From Dromiciops gliroides (Eukaryota > Chordata > Mammalia > Microbiotheria > Microbiotheriidae): a stretch of 64,000 bases of DNA. Where the stretch lies: positions 3,880,889-3,944,888 of the forward strand of contig NC_057867.1 in NCBI RefSeq assembly GCF_019393635.1. Direction: 5' to 3'. The notes under the pieces were generated by a model that was not told the DNA's origin, did not search any database, and saw only the letters and a program-made list of their open reading frames with translations. This document shows, in pieces, positions 1-9,815 of the stretch; position 1 is the stretch's first letter, and every line of letters starts with the position of its first letter. The translations under genes and the position numbers were made by a program.

Positions 1-27
1 GCTGGAAGTTTCCTTAGTATTCTGATT

Positions 28-182
28 TTGTTTTGTTTTGTTGTTTTTTGCAGAGCAATGAGGGTTAAGTGACTTGCCCAGGGTCACACAGCTACTAAGT
101 GTCAAGTGTCTGAGGCTAGATTTGAACTCAGGTACTCCTGAATCCAGGGCCGTTGCTTTACCACTTTGCCATCTAGCTGCCC
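28..182 (-). mobile_element. Marsupial tRNA/CORE-type SINE, full length
   Basis: The T-rich run at 28-51 is the A-tail of a SINE read on the minus strand, and the GGGGCAGCTAG-type head is at about 172-182. A 16-bp target-site duplication, CCTTAGTATTCTGATT, flanks it at 12-27 and 183-198. It is one of about 14 copies in the window. Confidence 0.93.
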
Positions 183-226
183 CCTTAGTATTCTGATTAC
201 CAGAGAGAATTCTAGTTACCCTGAAG

Positions 227-371
227 CTCTCTTTTTTTTGGGGGGGGGCGATTGGGGTTAAGTGACTTACCCAGGGTCGCACAGCTAGTAAGTGTTAAGT
301 GTCTGAGGCCCGATTTGAACTCAGGTCCTCCTGACTCCAGTGCTCTATCCACTTCCTCACGTAGCTGCCCC
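227..371 (-). mobile_element. Marsupial tRNA/CORE-type SINE, full length
   Basis: Second copy in the same orientation, only about 45 bp after the first. A 10-bp duplication, TACCCTGAAG, lies at 217-226 and 372-381. The two different target-site duplications show two independent insertions, not a tandem duplication. Confidence 0.92.
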
Positions 372-769
372 TACCCTGAAGTTGTCTTTAAGCAGACATG
401 CTAATATATGAATAAATGACAAATCATTTTAGACTTAGGCTAATAGCCACAATAGTTTTGTTTTTTTTTTCTTCTCCAGTGGGATATGTCACTTTAAAGG
501 AACAGTGTGACAGAGAGAGGTGTACTTACTCCCAGTCTACCTTTGGGTAAAGGGGATTCACTTCAGAAGGTCAGAGAAGCACTCCAAGCAAAGGAGGCCA
601 AAAAGGCTCCCAGGGAATTCAAACCAAATGGCTGACAGAGAGGCAGAGAGAATGCACTTCTGGTGTTTCCCTTGGAAGAGGAGGTTTCAATGAGTCCAAT
701 TCAAAGGGACAGATGGGAGGAAATGAGAAGTGATTGTGGGGGTAGGCGTCTCTGGTTGGTGCATAGACC

Positions 770-955
770 ACTGGTCCAGGAGTTGCCAGAACCCTGAGTT
801 CAAATCCTGCTTCCGACACTTTCTTAGTTGTGTGACCTTGATCAAGTCATTTAACCTTTCTCGGCTTCAGTTTTCCCTTTAGTAAAATGGGCATAATAAT
901 GACACCTTTTCCACAGGATTGTTTTGAGGATCAGATAGATGCTAGCTAAAAAGGG
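770..955 (+). mobile_element. Older CORE-SINE (MIR/THER-like)
   Basis: The order GAGTTCAAATCCTGC, TGTGTGACCTTG, TCAAGTCATTTAACC, CTCAGTTTTCCC and GTAAAATGGG is the MIR/THER core followed by its 3' part. It is diverged from the young SINEs and ends at the border of the CpG island. Confidence 0.75.
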
Positions 956-1375
956 GCTGGGCCGGGCCACGTGAGGAGGAACGAGTGCCTGTCCCCCAGT
1001 GAGCCCCCTCCCTCGGTCTCTGTCTCCCCACCCTCCGGCCCCAGTCCGAGTCTCCGTCTCCGTATCTATCCCCGCCCCGCCCCCACCCTGCCCCGCCCCC
1101 TACCACAGTCTCTGAGTCTCCGTCTCCGTATCTCTCCCCACGCCCCCCCCCCCCACTTCTCGGTCTCCGTCACTCCCCTGACACCGCCCCCCGACCCCGA
1201 CCCCGCGCCCGTGCCCCTACCCCCAAGCGAAGGGGGGGGGGGGCAGGCCCTCAGTCGGCCTCCCAGCCGGAACAGGCCCCACAGACCCCGCAGGCCACGC
1301 CCCTCACGCCCCTCGGCGCTGCCCGGACGCGGTTCGAGGACCCGGGGCGGCACCCGCAGCGATTCCGGAGCTCCC

Positions 1376-1502
1376 ATTGGCCGCCGTCCGCGTCTGTCCG
1401 CCGAACTTTCCCGATTGGCCGAGCCCTCGGGAGGCGGGTCTATGGGGAAGGCGCCCGTTGGCCGGCAGGGAAGCCCTATGGGGGTGCGGCACGGGTTTTG
1501 AA
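1376..1502 (+). promoter_or_regulatory. NF-Y boxes plus CHR-like element (G2/M-type promoter)
   Basis: Inverted CCAAT boxes ATTGG lie at 1376-1380 and 1414-1418, followed by a weaker GTTGG at 1457-1461 and then TTTGAA at 1497-1502 with a GC-rich GCGGCACGGG just before it. Two or three NF-Y sites about 35-40 bp apart, followed by a CHR near the start site, is the known layout of promoters driven by B-MYB/FOXM1-MuvB in G2/M. This predicts cell-cycle regulation, with the start site probably between 1505 and 1590. The function is inferred from layout only. Confidence 0.5.
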
Positions 1503-1589
1503 AGCGAGGCTGCTGGGACGACGCGTGTAGAGAAGGTGCTCCCGACTCCGAGTCCTTCTGCTCTCCGGACGCAGCCAAGGGACCGGCGG

Positions 1590-1603
1590 GTCGCCATGGT
1601 AAC
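1590..1603. promoter_or_regulatory. X-box (RFX-type) motif
   Basis: GTCGCCATGGTAAC is an almost perfect inverted repeat and matches the RFX consensus (GTTGCCATGGCAAC type). RFX factors drive cilium/centrosome and some meiotic genes. The motif overlaps a Kozak-like ATG at 1596-1598 that is followed directly by a possible splice donor, GTAACC. Confidence 0.6.
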
Positions 1604-1704
1604 CTCTCTCCCGAGGTCCAGCCCTCGGAGCCTTCCCCGGCCACGGCGGAGGAGCCAATCGTTGGCCCGGTCCGGCTCAGCTCGGGGGCGGGGGGGCGGG
1701 CCGG

Positions 1705-1755
1705 GTCGGGTTCAAATCCTGCCTCCGGCCCTCGGAGCTGTGTGCGCCTCCTGAG
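1705..1755 (+). repeat. Possible SINE remnant inside the CpG island
   Basis: GGGTTCAAATCCTGCCTCC followed by GAGCTGTGTGCGCC resembles the MIR/THER core (GTTCAAATCCTGCCTC ... AGCTGTGTGACC) with GC substitutions. It is short, so this is tentative. Confidence 0.4.
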
Positions 1756-2085
1756 GAGGGCTTTTCCCTCCTGGGGCCTAGAGGCCCGCCCCCCTCCCCC
1801 CCAAGAGGACACCGGGCTCGGCGAACTCTTCAGGGCCTCCTGGGGACGCTGAGGCCTAGAGCGGTTCCGGGGTGGGTGAGGGGCGGGGCAGTTCCCGGAG
1901 TTCCCGCTATCCCGGTCGGGCAGGATCAGCGGGGGCGGGATTTGGGCCCTGGCGGCCTCCGTTCGATTTCCACAAGGGAGGCGCTCGAGGGTGGGCCTTC
2001 TCCAGTGGGGGCCCGAAACGATCAAGCAGTCAGTCCACAAGCATTTACTAACTGATCTGTGTAATTGTGCTCTCTCCCCACTCAG

Positions 2086-3611
2086 CAGTCCCCCAACAAC
2101 ACCCTTGGTTACAGAGCTAGCTTTGCTGAAGAGGCCCAGGTCATTGCGGAGCAGCTGCAAGGTCAAGGGGGAGAGGATGTATCCACCATAGAGGCCGAGA
2201 TCCCACCTCTCGACCTGACTTCCTCGGCCTCTTTTGTGGACCCGCCGGCCAGTGACCAGGCCCAGGGGCAGCCCGGTGACAGCCCCCTCCCCGCCCCCAC
2301 TCCAGATCCAGGCCAGGAGCCTCCCGCAGCCACCCCAAGTGAGCAGGGCCTGCTGTTTCTTGAAGGGCTGCCACCTGTGGAAGGAAGCATCAGCCCCGCC
2401 GAAACCGATGTTGATGCCAGTGCCGATTCTGTCGCTTGGCCGCTTAACGTGACCATGGAGTTATGTGGCCCGGCCCCTGATGCTGCAGCTGGTGGGGAAG
2501 GGGCCCTGCCGCCAGTGCCAGATCATCTGCTTAGCCCAGACACTCCCCCAATTCCAGCCCAGCGGCTGGACAACAGAGCCGGTGGGGAAGGGGCCCTGCC
2601 TCCAGTGCACAACCGCTCCCATCTGGCCATCATGACCTCCACCCCACAGGGAGCCTTAGGAGGGCTAAGGCTGTCAGAAGAGGCGTCTGCTTTTTCCTTC
2701 CCCGAGAGCCCCCCAGCTCAGGAAGCACCCACTATGGCTGGGGCTGAGCAGCCCATTGCTAGGCGCCTCCTGGGGCCTCTAGCAGCCATAGGCAGCCCAC
2801 CCAAGGCCCCAAAGAGTGGCCCTTTGGGGAAGCTGGTCCAGGAGAAACGATCCCTGGGCGGGGCCTCTTCAGCTGTTTCCAGAAGGGGGCATCAGGTCCT
2901 TCCTTTGACTGGGCAGAAGAGATGGTCAGCTGTCCCTTCCAGAGCCTCTGGCATGCCTGTCCTGCTCAAGTCCAGAAGGGAACCCATGGCACCTCCAGGC
3001 CCTAGGCAGCAAAAAAGCAGGAATAGCGAGGCAGGCGGGATGAAGGAAGCAGAGCCACCAGCCAAGGCAGGGAATAATCCTCCCTCAACAGCCAAGATGT
3101 CTCAAGTAAGTGAGCTGCTCTCTCCTCTGTCTGCCACTTCCTAGATGCGCTCACTGCTTCCTAGACCTTTCTTTGTGTCTTTGATGGGGAGAGTCAGTGT
3201 GTGAAACAGTAAATACTTGTGGACCAGCTGACTGACTGACTGACTGACTGACAAGGTAGAAGCTGAAGAAGGCAGTGGGGCTAGCCACTGACAGGTACCC
3301 ATCATGCAGTGCCTGTCATGAGATCAATGCTTCCCCCAGCCAGTCACTACAAAGTTCATGGGGAAGGCCTGGGTCCTTGGCTTCAACCTCACTCTGGTAC
3401 ATCAGGCTGTGCTGTTTGCCCTCCCTGTCAGGACATCAGATCCTCCCCCTCCTGTGGGGTTCTGTGCTGACCAGTTCTCCCTCCTGGGTAAGGGGTGCAT
3501 CAGGTTACAGAGGCAAAAGCAGTGGGTAAGGGGCTGGGTCCTCACTGCCACCTGCCTTTCCCCCATCAACAGCCAATGCTCCCAACTAAGCAAAATGGAT
3601 TAATAGCCCTG

Positions 3612-3665
<54 letters not shown>

Positions 3666-5431
3666 CATGCACATGCATATGTACACATACATGTATACTT
3701 CAGCTCCTTCACAGCAAATCGGTGCCACCTCAGTTCTCCCTGCATCAGAGAGGCCCCAGTGCTCGAGATCCAAAGACCAGCAGAGACCCCCAGGCAGCTC
3801 GAACTTTGAAGCCGATAGCTCCTAACCAGGGCACCCGATCCAGAGCACCGTCCAAAGCAGGTGAGTTCTCTGAGCTCGGGACTCTGGGAAAAGAGGATTG
3901 TAGACAGAGCTTGGCTGTGTACAGACAGTCACTCCATGGGTTCTAGTCCCCTTCCCAGTATTCACCAAGCCAGCTGAGCTTCTTTTATCAGCTAGGGACC
4001 AAACTGTGAAGCTGCCTGCTGGGCTTGGTTCAGAGAACCCCAACCCTCTCAGGGGTGCCAAGTGCAACTTAGTACAGATCAGGGGCTGAGGCAACTTGGG
4101 GCACACATTCATTGCCTGTGCCCAAGGCTGCCTCTCTTGGCCACAGACTAGTCTTAGGCCCCTGATCCCAGAGTGTCTTGATGTTCCATGCCAGCAGTGG
4201 GTGGCCCTGCTCCACATGATTGGTCTTGCCCAAAATGATCCCACCTGGTTTTGTCCCCTTCTGTTCCAGATGAGCAGCCCTCCAGGCAGGACAGGAGGCA
4301 TCAGGCTTCTTCAGGACAGACGTGCCCCCAGGTAAGGGAAGTCTGGCCTCCCAGCCAGTGGGTCCCTCTCTGGAGACCCAGATTCTTCCTGGTAGCAGCT
4401 TTGATGAAAGAGGTAGGGAACCACGCTGCCCCCACCCCCCACCACAGCTGCATAGGGGACCTTTCCTTTCTTCAAGATGGAGTATGGTATAAGATGCAAC
4501 CTGGATGGCATAACCAATGGACACATGACCCTGGAAGGGGCCATCTCCCAAAGCTTTCATTTCTTCATCTGTAAAGTGGGGATAATTGCAACAATTTCTG
4601 TGAGATCCGACTAAGATGATGGGTAGAAAGCACTTTCTAAACAATGCACCATGCCCAGAGGATCTTGGTCTTATCCCTTCTCCTGGGTAGGGAGTAGGTT
4701 TGGCTGAACTATGTTAACCTCTTTCCTCTGGTGTCTGTTGGGACAGTGCCTTGTGCTGCAGAAGCAAGTGGAGGACCTCAAAAGCCAGCTAGGTATGAGG
4801 GCAGAGACAGGGGCAGGCGGTCAGGGTGGCCCCATTGTCCTTGGCAGCCAATCAATTCCCTTCCTGAACTTTCCAGGAGAAAACAATGGCTTCTTACTGG
4901 GTGAAGGCCCACGTTCATGGAGGGGGAAAGTTGTGGGGAGAGGGGTTGCATGGGTGGGTGGGATGGGCTGAGAAATTAGAACCTGGTTTCTGTCTAGCTT
5001 GGAGGCCCCAAGTGAGGAGTCTGTGGGAGGGCAGCAGAGAGCGGGGTGGACTTGTCCTCCTTCAGTTCTTCCCAGGGTTCCTTAGCCTCATAAACACCAG
5101 GAGAGATGAAGTGGGGGATGAGGGCATTGGTCCTGAGTCGGGTGGCTAGATAAGCACAGACTTCAAGTGTGGGCTAAGGGTGACTGCTGTCCCAGGCCTA
5201 ACGAAAACCCCTTTATTGCAGCCGCCATGCAGTGCCTTAGTGGGGAGCTCCAGGGCCTTCGAGGTTGGTAGTTGAGGGTGGGGAAGGAGGTTGGCTGGGG
5301 TCTGGAGCGGTGTGGGAGGTGCCGAGGCTCCCTGTATTCACTTACTTCTCCCTTCTTCCTCCCTTGGCTCTGTTTGCCTGACAGGCTCGGCCCAGGATCC
5401 ATCCACAGCCAACACAGGGGGCACCACCTGA
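2086..5431 (+). CDS. Unrecognised proline-rich coiled-coil protein, six exons
   Basis: Coding exons: 2086-3105, 3704-3860, 4270-4331, 4747-4792, 5222-5263 and 5385-5431. Every intron is GT-AG, all phases agree, and the sum is 1374 nt (457 residues plus TGA). The long first exon gives an acidic, Pro-rich N-terminal region with a helix-like start (SFAEEAQVIAEQLQ), a 30-residue-spaced repeat of AGGEGALPPV, and then a basic Ser/Pro stretch (KSGPLGKLVQEKRSLGG) of the kind seen in microtubule-binding proteins. Exons 4-5 encode a short coiled coil (CLVLQKQVEDLKSQL, then AAMQCLSGELQGL). The start is unsettled: the frame enters exon 2 in phase 0, and an ATG directly followed by a donor at 1596-1598 would supply the initiator. 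The promoter suggests G2/M or centrosomal expression. I cannot name the family. ERCC6L and PIN4, the human neighbours of RPS4X, do not match it. Confidence 0.8.
3228..3252. repeat. (CTGA)n microsatellite
   Basis: About six CTGA units in the first coding intron of the unrecognised gene. Confidence 0.9.
3616..3672. repeat. (GT)n/(GC)n microsatellite
   Basis: About 20 GT units run into GCGCGCGCGTGCATGC. This alternating purine-pyrimidine tract (Z-DNA-prone) ends about 30 bp before the acceptor of the exon at 3704. Confidence 0.95.
4490..4665 (+). repeat. Diverged MIR-type fragment
   Basis: TTCATCTGTAAAGTGGGGATAAT followed by a TGTGAGATCC-like block and AAAGCACTTTCTAA is the usual MIR/THER 3' half. 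It lies in the intron before the coiled-coil exons. Confidence 0.55.
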
Positions 5432-6560
5432 GTGCCAAGCCCTGGACTCCAGGGCCCTCTTCTCCCGAGGCAGGCCCTACCATGGAGTCTTTGCAGGTTC
5501 TTGTCTCCCTTGTTCTCCCCTTCCCCTCATCCCCCACCCTAGAACATTGGCACTAAGCACATGTGCTTAGTGGGGGTCTCCAGTTCTGATTGGAGGAGTG
5601 GCTGGGGCCAAGTTTGAGAGGCCTCGTCACTGCAGGGTGTTAGTGTGGTGACCTCCAGCTATTCTGCTGAGTGGTTGTTCCCATCCCCACTTGGGACCCC
5701 ACTCCCCCCCTTTAGGTAGTTTGTCAAGAAGCAATGCAAGGAGAGAGCTGGGTTCAGATCTCACATCCGATGAGATCTCACCCTGGGCAAGTCAAGTCAC
5801 TTCATCTCTTGAGTTCCCTCATGCTGATAATTTCTTCCTGCTTCCACTGCACTTATTGTGGCTGACGAAAATGCTGCTCTCTGGGATTTTATTCTAAGGG
5901 CTTAGATGCCAGAGCATGGAGAGCATTTCCTCACTGGGAGTTCTCTAAGTGATTCCCTTCACAGATGCCCCCTGACACCCCCCTCCAAGTTGTACAGCAT
6001 TCCCCACCTACCCCCCCCCCACCTTTGTACAAATGAAGAAATTTTGGCCCAGGGAAACTGGGTGACTTGCCCAACGCCAAGCAGATAATGAGCATTGCAG
6101 CTAGGATTAGCACCCAGGCCCTCATGTTTCAGACAAATTTGGAAGTTGTTATAGTGGCCTAGAGTGGTGGGAAAGATGGGGGCAGATCATCAAAGCTAGG
6201 GTTTGGCCTGGGTTGTTTTGTTTGGGGGGGGGGGGGCGGGGTATCACAGTGTTTATGGAGTTTGAGATGTCAGTGGGACCAGGTGAGCAGAAAGGTGGCA
6301 GTGTAGCTCTGGAGATGAGGTTTGTGGAGGCCAGGCCGCCCACTGGCTTCAAGCAGGGCCCACCTGGTCCACATGAGGACAGGGGTTTAGGTCTCCTCCT
6401 GTTCAGTTAGGGTAGAGCTGCTGTATTCAGTTTTTAGCAAGGTCCAGGCAGGGAAAAGCTGTCCTTTTAGGTCAAGCAACAGTGTTATTACCTAATTCAT
6501 AGGTTCATATACAATCCTCTTCATGTTATGTTTATAATAATAAAGACCAATGTTAGAAAA
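5432..6560 (+). other. Probable 3' UTR of the unrecognised gene
   Basis: No further open frame follows the TGA at 5429-5431. Diverged MIR-type pieces lie at about 5750-5850 and 6010-6130 (the latter on the minus strand). The first good AATAAA on the plus strand is at 6539-6544. Confidence 0.4.
6539..6544 (+). terminator. Candidate poly(A) signal AATAAA
   Basis: Canonical hexamer followed by a T/GT-rich stretch (TGCATGTTTGTCCC) at 6567-6580. It is 1.1 kb after the stop, so an earlier non-canonical site is possible. Confidence 0.4.
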
Positions 6561-7062
6561 CTGTTTCTGCATGTTTGTCCCTTCAGACCATTAGCCTCAT
6601 CCAAGCTGGGGCCCAGCAGAAGCATTCCCAGGGGGCCTCTCTTGGGCGCCCACCCTTCAGGAAGTGCCCTTCTTGAAGCCAAGGCTTCTCTGGCTGTGGA
6701 TGCTATCTTGGCCTGTCCTTTGGACCCAAACCCATTTCAATTAATACTAGAAAACCTTCGTTCTCAGTTCTGAGGGCTGGTTCTCTGGATTGGGGACAGA
6801 TATATGGGGAAATTAGGTGATGGAAAACAAGAACAATAATTTTGTTTAATTCACAAAGTACCTGTCTTGGACCCCCCTGTACCCCATCTCTCTAACCTGC
6901 CGGGGCGGGGGGGGGGTTATATCTCACACTAGGTATCCTTGCAAGCATCTCAAACTCAAAACCCCAACTTTTTTGCCCCAAGCCCCTCCCTTCTACCCAA
7001 TTTCTCTTAAGATGAACCACCATCCACCCAGCCTCCAACCTTCCAGTCATTTGCCATTCCTT

Positions 7063-7208
7063 GGGGCAACTAGGTGGCACAGTGGATAAAGCACTGGCCC
7101 TGGATTCAGGAGGACCTGAGTTCAAATCTGGCCTCAGACACTTGACACTTTCTAGCTGTGTGACCCTGGGCAAGTCACTTAACCCTTATTGCCCTACAAA
7201 ACAAAAAA
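7063..7208 (+). mobile_element. Marsupial tRNA/CORE-type SINE, full length
   Basis: Head GGGGCAACTAGGTGGCACAG, central GAGTTCAAATCTGGCC, GTGTGACCCTGGGCAAGTCA and an A-rich tail. A 15-bp target duplication lies at 7048-7062 and 7209-7223 with one mismatch. Confidence 0.95.
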
Positions 7209-7249
7209 CATTTGCCACTCCTTATTGCCACCCAGCTTTTAGTTAACTA

Positions 7250-7380
7250 TAGCAAATGGACAAGAAATTGCTTATTCAGCACTTATGTGTGGTGCTGTGT
7301 TAAGGGTTGGGGATACAGATAAAAGCAAGCAAGCCAGTTCTTGTCCTCAGGAAACTTCCATTTGGACAAGAAAATAGCCC
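7250..7380 (+). mobile_element. Older SINE of the 'tactatgtgccaggcactgtgc' type
   Basis: CACTTATGTGTGGTGCTGTG, GGGTTGGGGATACAGATAAAA and CTTGTCCTCAGGAAACTTCC follow the consensus of a widespread mammalian repeat with degenerate matches. Related copies lie at 16880-17010, 22520-22620, 34310-34420 and 49785-49915. Confidence 0.6.
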
Positions 7381-8336
7381 CTCAATTCAGGGAGCCAGTG
7401 TTGTCTGCAAGTGTCTCAGGGCCTAGTTCCTGGCAAAAGCTCCCTTGGCAGAAACCTGTATTCCAGGGGCAGGATCTAAGGGTGACAAGATTCTGTGAGA
7501 GGTGGAAGGGCACAAAAGTCCAGCATTCCCCTGTTCATAAAGTGCACACACACACGAAGGGAGCCTGGGTCTGCCTTCCAGAGATCCATCCTAATGGGAA
7601 GAGCTGGAATGGGCATTACAGATGAGAGGCTGGTATCTGACCAGGTGGCAGTGGAGAGCTGGCATGTTTGCTGGGAGTCCAAACAAATGGTAGTCCAGGG
7701 CCTAAAGTGAGGGTCCAGTTCCCCCCTGGCATTTCTCACCACCCTTCTGTCCTTCCTCTCCCCACTTCCTCCTCCCCCCCCCCCTTTTCCTCCTTCCTTC
7801 CTCTATCCCTTTCCTGGCCCAGGGTTGTTGTGAGACTCAAATGAAATAACATCGAATAAGGTGCTCTGCAAAACCTGAAAGTCCTAGATAAATACCAACT
7901 ATTGCTACTAAGCAGCCTGACTGAAGAAGCCCAAGGAAGTTTTTTTCTGGCTTCTGCTCAGAGGATGGCGCCACCTGGCTGAGGCTACCATAATAACCAG
8001 CTGCTGGAAGCAAATACTGTCCCTGCCAACGCTGCCAGTTCCCCAACTCTGTAAGATGCCCGTTTGGGTGCCCGCAATGCTTCCAGTTGCTGAGATAATT
8101 AATTGGCTTTGATGTTTTCCCTTGCCCGTGTTTGCTTTGCTTTCCCTGCCAATATTATAACGATCATCACTTGCCCTGGGAGTGTAAACAAGCCCCAGGA
8201 GAGAAAACGAGGCTGAGCAGCCAAAAGAACCCCCTTCCCCCGCCAGCCTTTGGTAACTTGGCATCTGGGGTCTCTGGCCTCTGCCCATCCCCTAGGACTT
8301 TAGATTTAGAGCTGAGAAGAGGCCTTTGGGCAACGT

Positions 8337-8338
<2 letters not shown>

Positions 8339-8390
<52 letters not shown>
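8339..8390. repeat. (CA)26 microsatellite
   Basis: Uninterrupted CA run. Confidence 0.97.
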
Positions 8391-8391
<1 letters not shown>

Positions 8392-8639
8392 CTGGGATCC
8401 AACAACCTCATTGTATAGCCAGGGGGACTCAGCCTCCCCCCCCCCCATTTTCCCTCATCTCTCCCTCCCTCCCTTTGGGTCCCAACTAAAACCCCAGCCT
8501 CTATAGGGGAAGCCTTTCCCCAAGACCCTTAATGCTAGTGATGACTTCTGCTGATCACTTCCTTTTTATGTTTGTGTCTAAGGTAAGCTGTGAGCTCTGA
8601 AAGATGAGTCTTCCAGAGTCCAGGCCTGGGTGGGTGCTC

Positions 8640-8880
8640 TATCCATGGCAGCAGTAAGCATGAGAGCTAACTGCTAACAGTGAAGTCACAGAATGACTTT
8701 GTTTTGGAACACAGCCACATTTTGTATGAGGTTTTTTTCCTTAACCCTGTTTGCCTCAGTTTCCTCACCTGTAAAATCATAATAGCACCTATCTCCCAGG
8801 GTTGTTGCATAAAACAAATTAGTCTATTTATAAAGCCTTCAGCATAGTGTGGATACTAAATAAATCAATGTGCGTTGTGC
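8640..8880 (+). repeat. MIR/THER-type SINE copy
   Basis: TTGCCTCAGTTTCCTCACC, TGTAAAATCATAATAGCACC, CCCAGGGTTGTTG and a terminal ACTAAATAAATCAATG are the 3' half of a THER-like SINE. Confidence 0.6.
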
Positions 8881-8929
8881 GTTCCCTTCCCCTTGGCCCT
8901 TGGGGCTACTTGATACCATGGGAAAGGAT

Positions 8930-9190
8930 CCGCTGGGGATACTGTAATTATGGCTTGCTCACCAAAGGCCATTAAGGCAGCTGAAGCAGGTGCTCTGGAA
9001 CACTTAGATCTTGGTCGGACATCAAAGATGCCAAGGTCACCCACTGCGTTCCGGGCCATCAACCATCATCCTGCCTTTTGTCCTACCACTGGACTCCCAA
9101 TGACTGACTCAGGAAGAGAGTGAGGCCTTTGTGCAACTCTGCCTCACTTCAATCCAATTTACCTACAAGTCAAGACCTATGGGTCCTCTT
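8930..9190 (+). mobile_element. RTE-related repeat fragment
   Basis: The stretch CCACTGGACTCCCAATG, GAGAGTGAGG and CTGCCTCACTTCAATCCAAT is the same sequence as the repeat at 59825-60015. The part before it (ATGCCAAGGTCACCCACTGC ... CGGGCCATC) is further 5' sequence of that family. It lacks the CAACAA-type tail, so the 3' end is lost or diverged. Confidence 0.6.
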
Positions 9191-9393
9191 CTTCCAAATG
9201 AAAGACCAGCAACATAGCTGTTTGCAAGGTTACTACACAGCTAGGAAATGGCATGACCAGATTGCAAGGTACCTGTCCTGCTCTGTCATAATAGAACAAT
9301 GTGACGCCCAAATCCAACCTAACATTCCCTTTGAAAGCCAACTCTGGACCAGGCCAGGACAGTGATTCAGGCGAGGGTCACCGTCATTCTCTA

Positions 9394-9439
9394 ACGTGTG
9401 TGTGCGCACGTGTGCACACACATACACACACACACACAC
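9394..9439. repeat. GT/CA inverted dinucleotide tract
   Basis: A GT run, a central GCGCACGTGTGC and then a CA run. The two halves are complementary, so the tract could fold into a hairpin or cruciform. Confidence 0.8.
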
Positions 9440-9599
9440 TGATCAAGACACAGCTGATCCCAATCTCTCCAAAGTAATCTCATAAAACCATTTATGTGAG
9501 CAATAGCTCACTTCCATTGCCTCTTCTACCCCCCCAGGGACATCTTCTGTAGGGAAGATGAGCACAGAAGAGTGCTGTGACCTAGAGGACACAGTAGGG

Positions 9600-9815
9600 A
9601 AAGCACTGCAGCCCAAGTTTAATTTGGCCCCACTAGCTGGGTCATTTCCCATCAGTCTGCCTCAAGTGTAAAAAACGGGGACAACGGCTAGCTAGTACTT
9701 CCATCCCAAGGCTGCTTTGAGGCTCAAATGAGAGCCTATTTGTAAACAGCACTTAACAAAGTGCATGGCACACAGTAGGTCCCCTACTCAAATGCTTGTT
9801 CCCATTCCCTTTGCA
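9600..9815 (+). repeat. MIR/THER-type SINE copy
   Basis: GCCTCAAGTGTAAAAAACGG, CAAGGCTGCTTTGAGG, CAAATGAGAGCC and GTGCATGGCACACAGTAGGT are a diverged THER 3' half. Confidence 0.6.

Larger units (their letters stand above)
960..2010 (+). promoter_or_regulatory. CpG-island promoter of the unrecognised gene
   Basis: About 1 kb of GC-rich, CpG-dense sequence that is sharply different from its flanks. The left part (1010-1200) is made of repeated pyrimidine-rich GTCTCCGTCTCC-like motifs. Transcription to the right is inferred from the CCAAT/CHR module at 1376-1502 and from the first certain coding exon at 2086. Long open frames on both strands here (for example minus 1066-2166) are a by-product of GC content. 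Confidence 0.8.

Noticed and set aside
1709-1725. tRNA-like B-box GGTTCAAATCC in the CpG island, and B-boxes in many repeats
   Set aside because: No A-box or cloverleaf; they belong to SINE sequences.
1066-2166. 366-codon open frame on the minus strand in the first CpG island
   Set aside because: GC-driven open frame overlapping the promoter module and the start of a well-supported plus-strand exon; composition is Arg/Gly/Pro-rich with no domain.
8339-8390. CRISPR-like spaced repeats
   Set aside because: Only simple-sequence repeats occur here; CRISPR arrays are not expected in a vertebrate nuclear genome.
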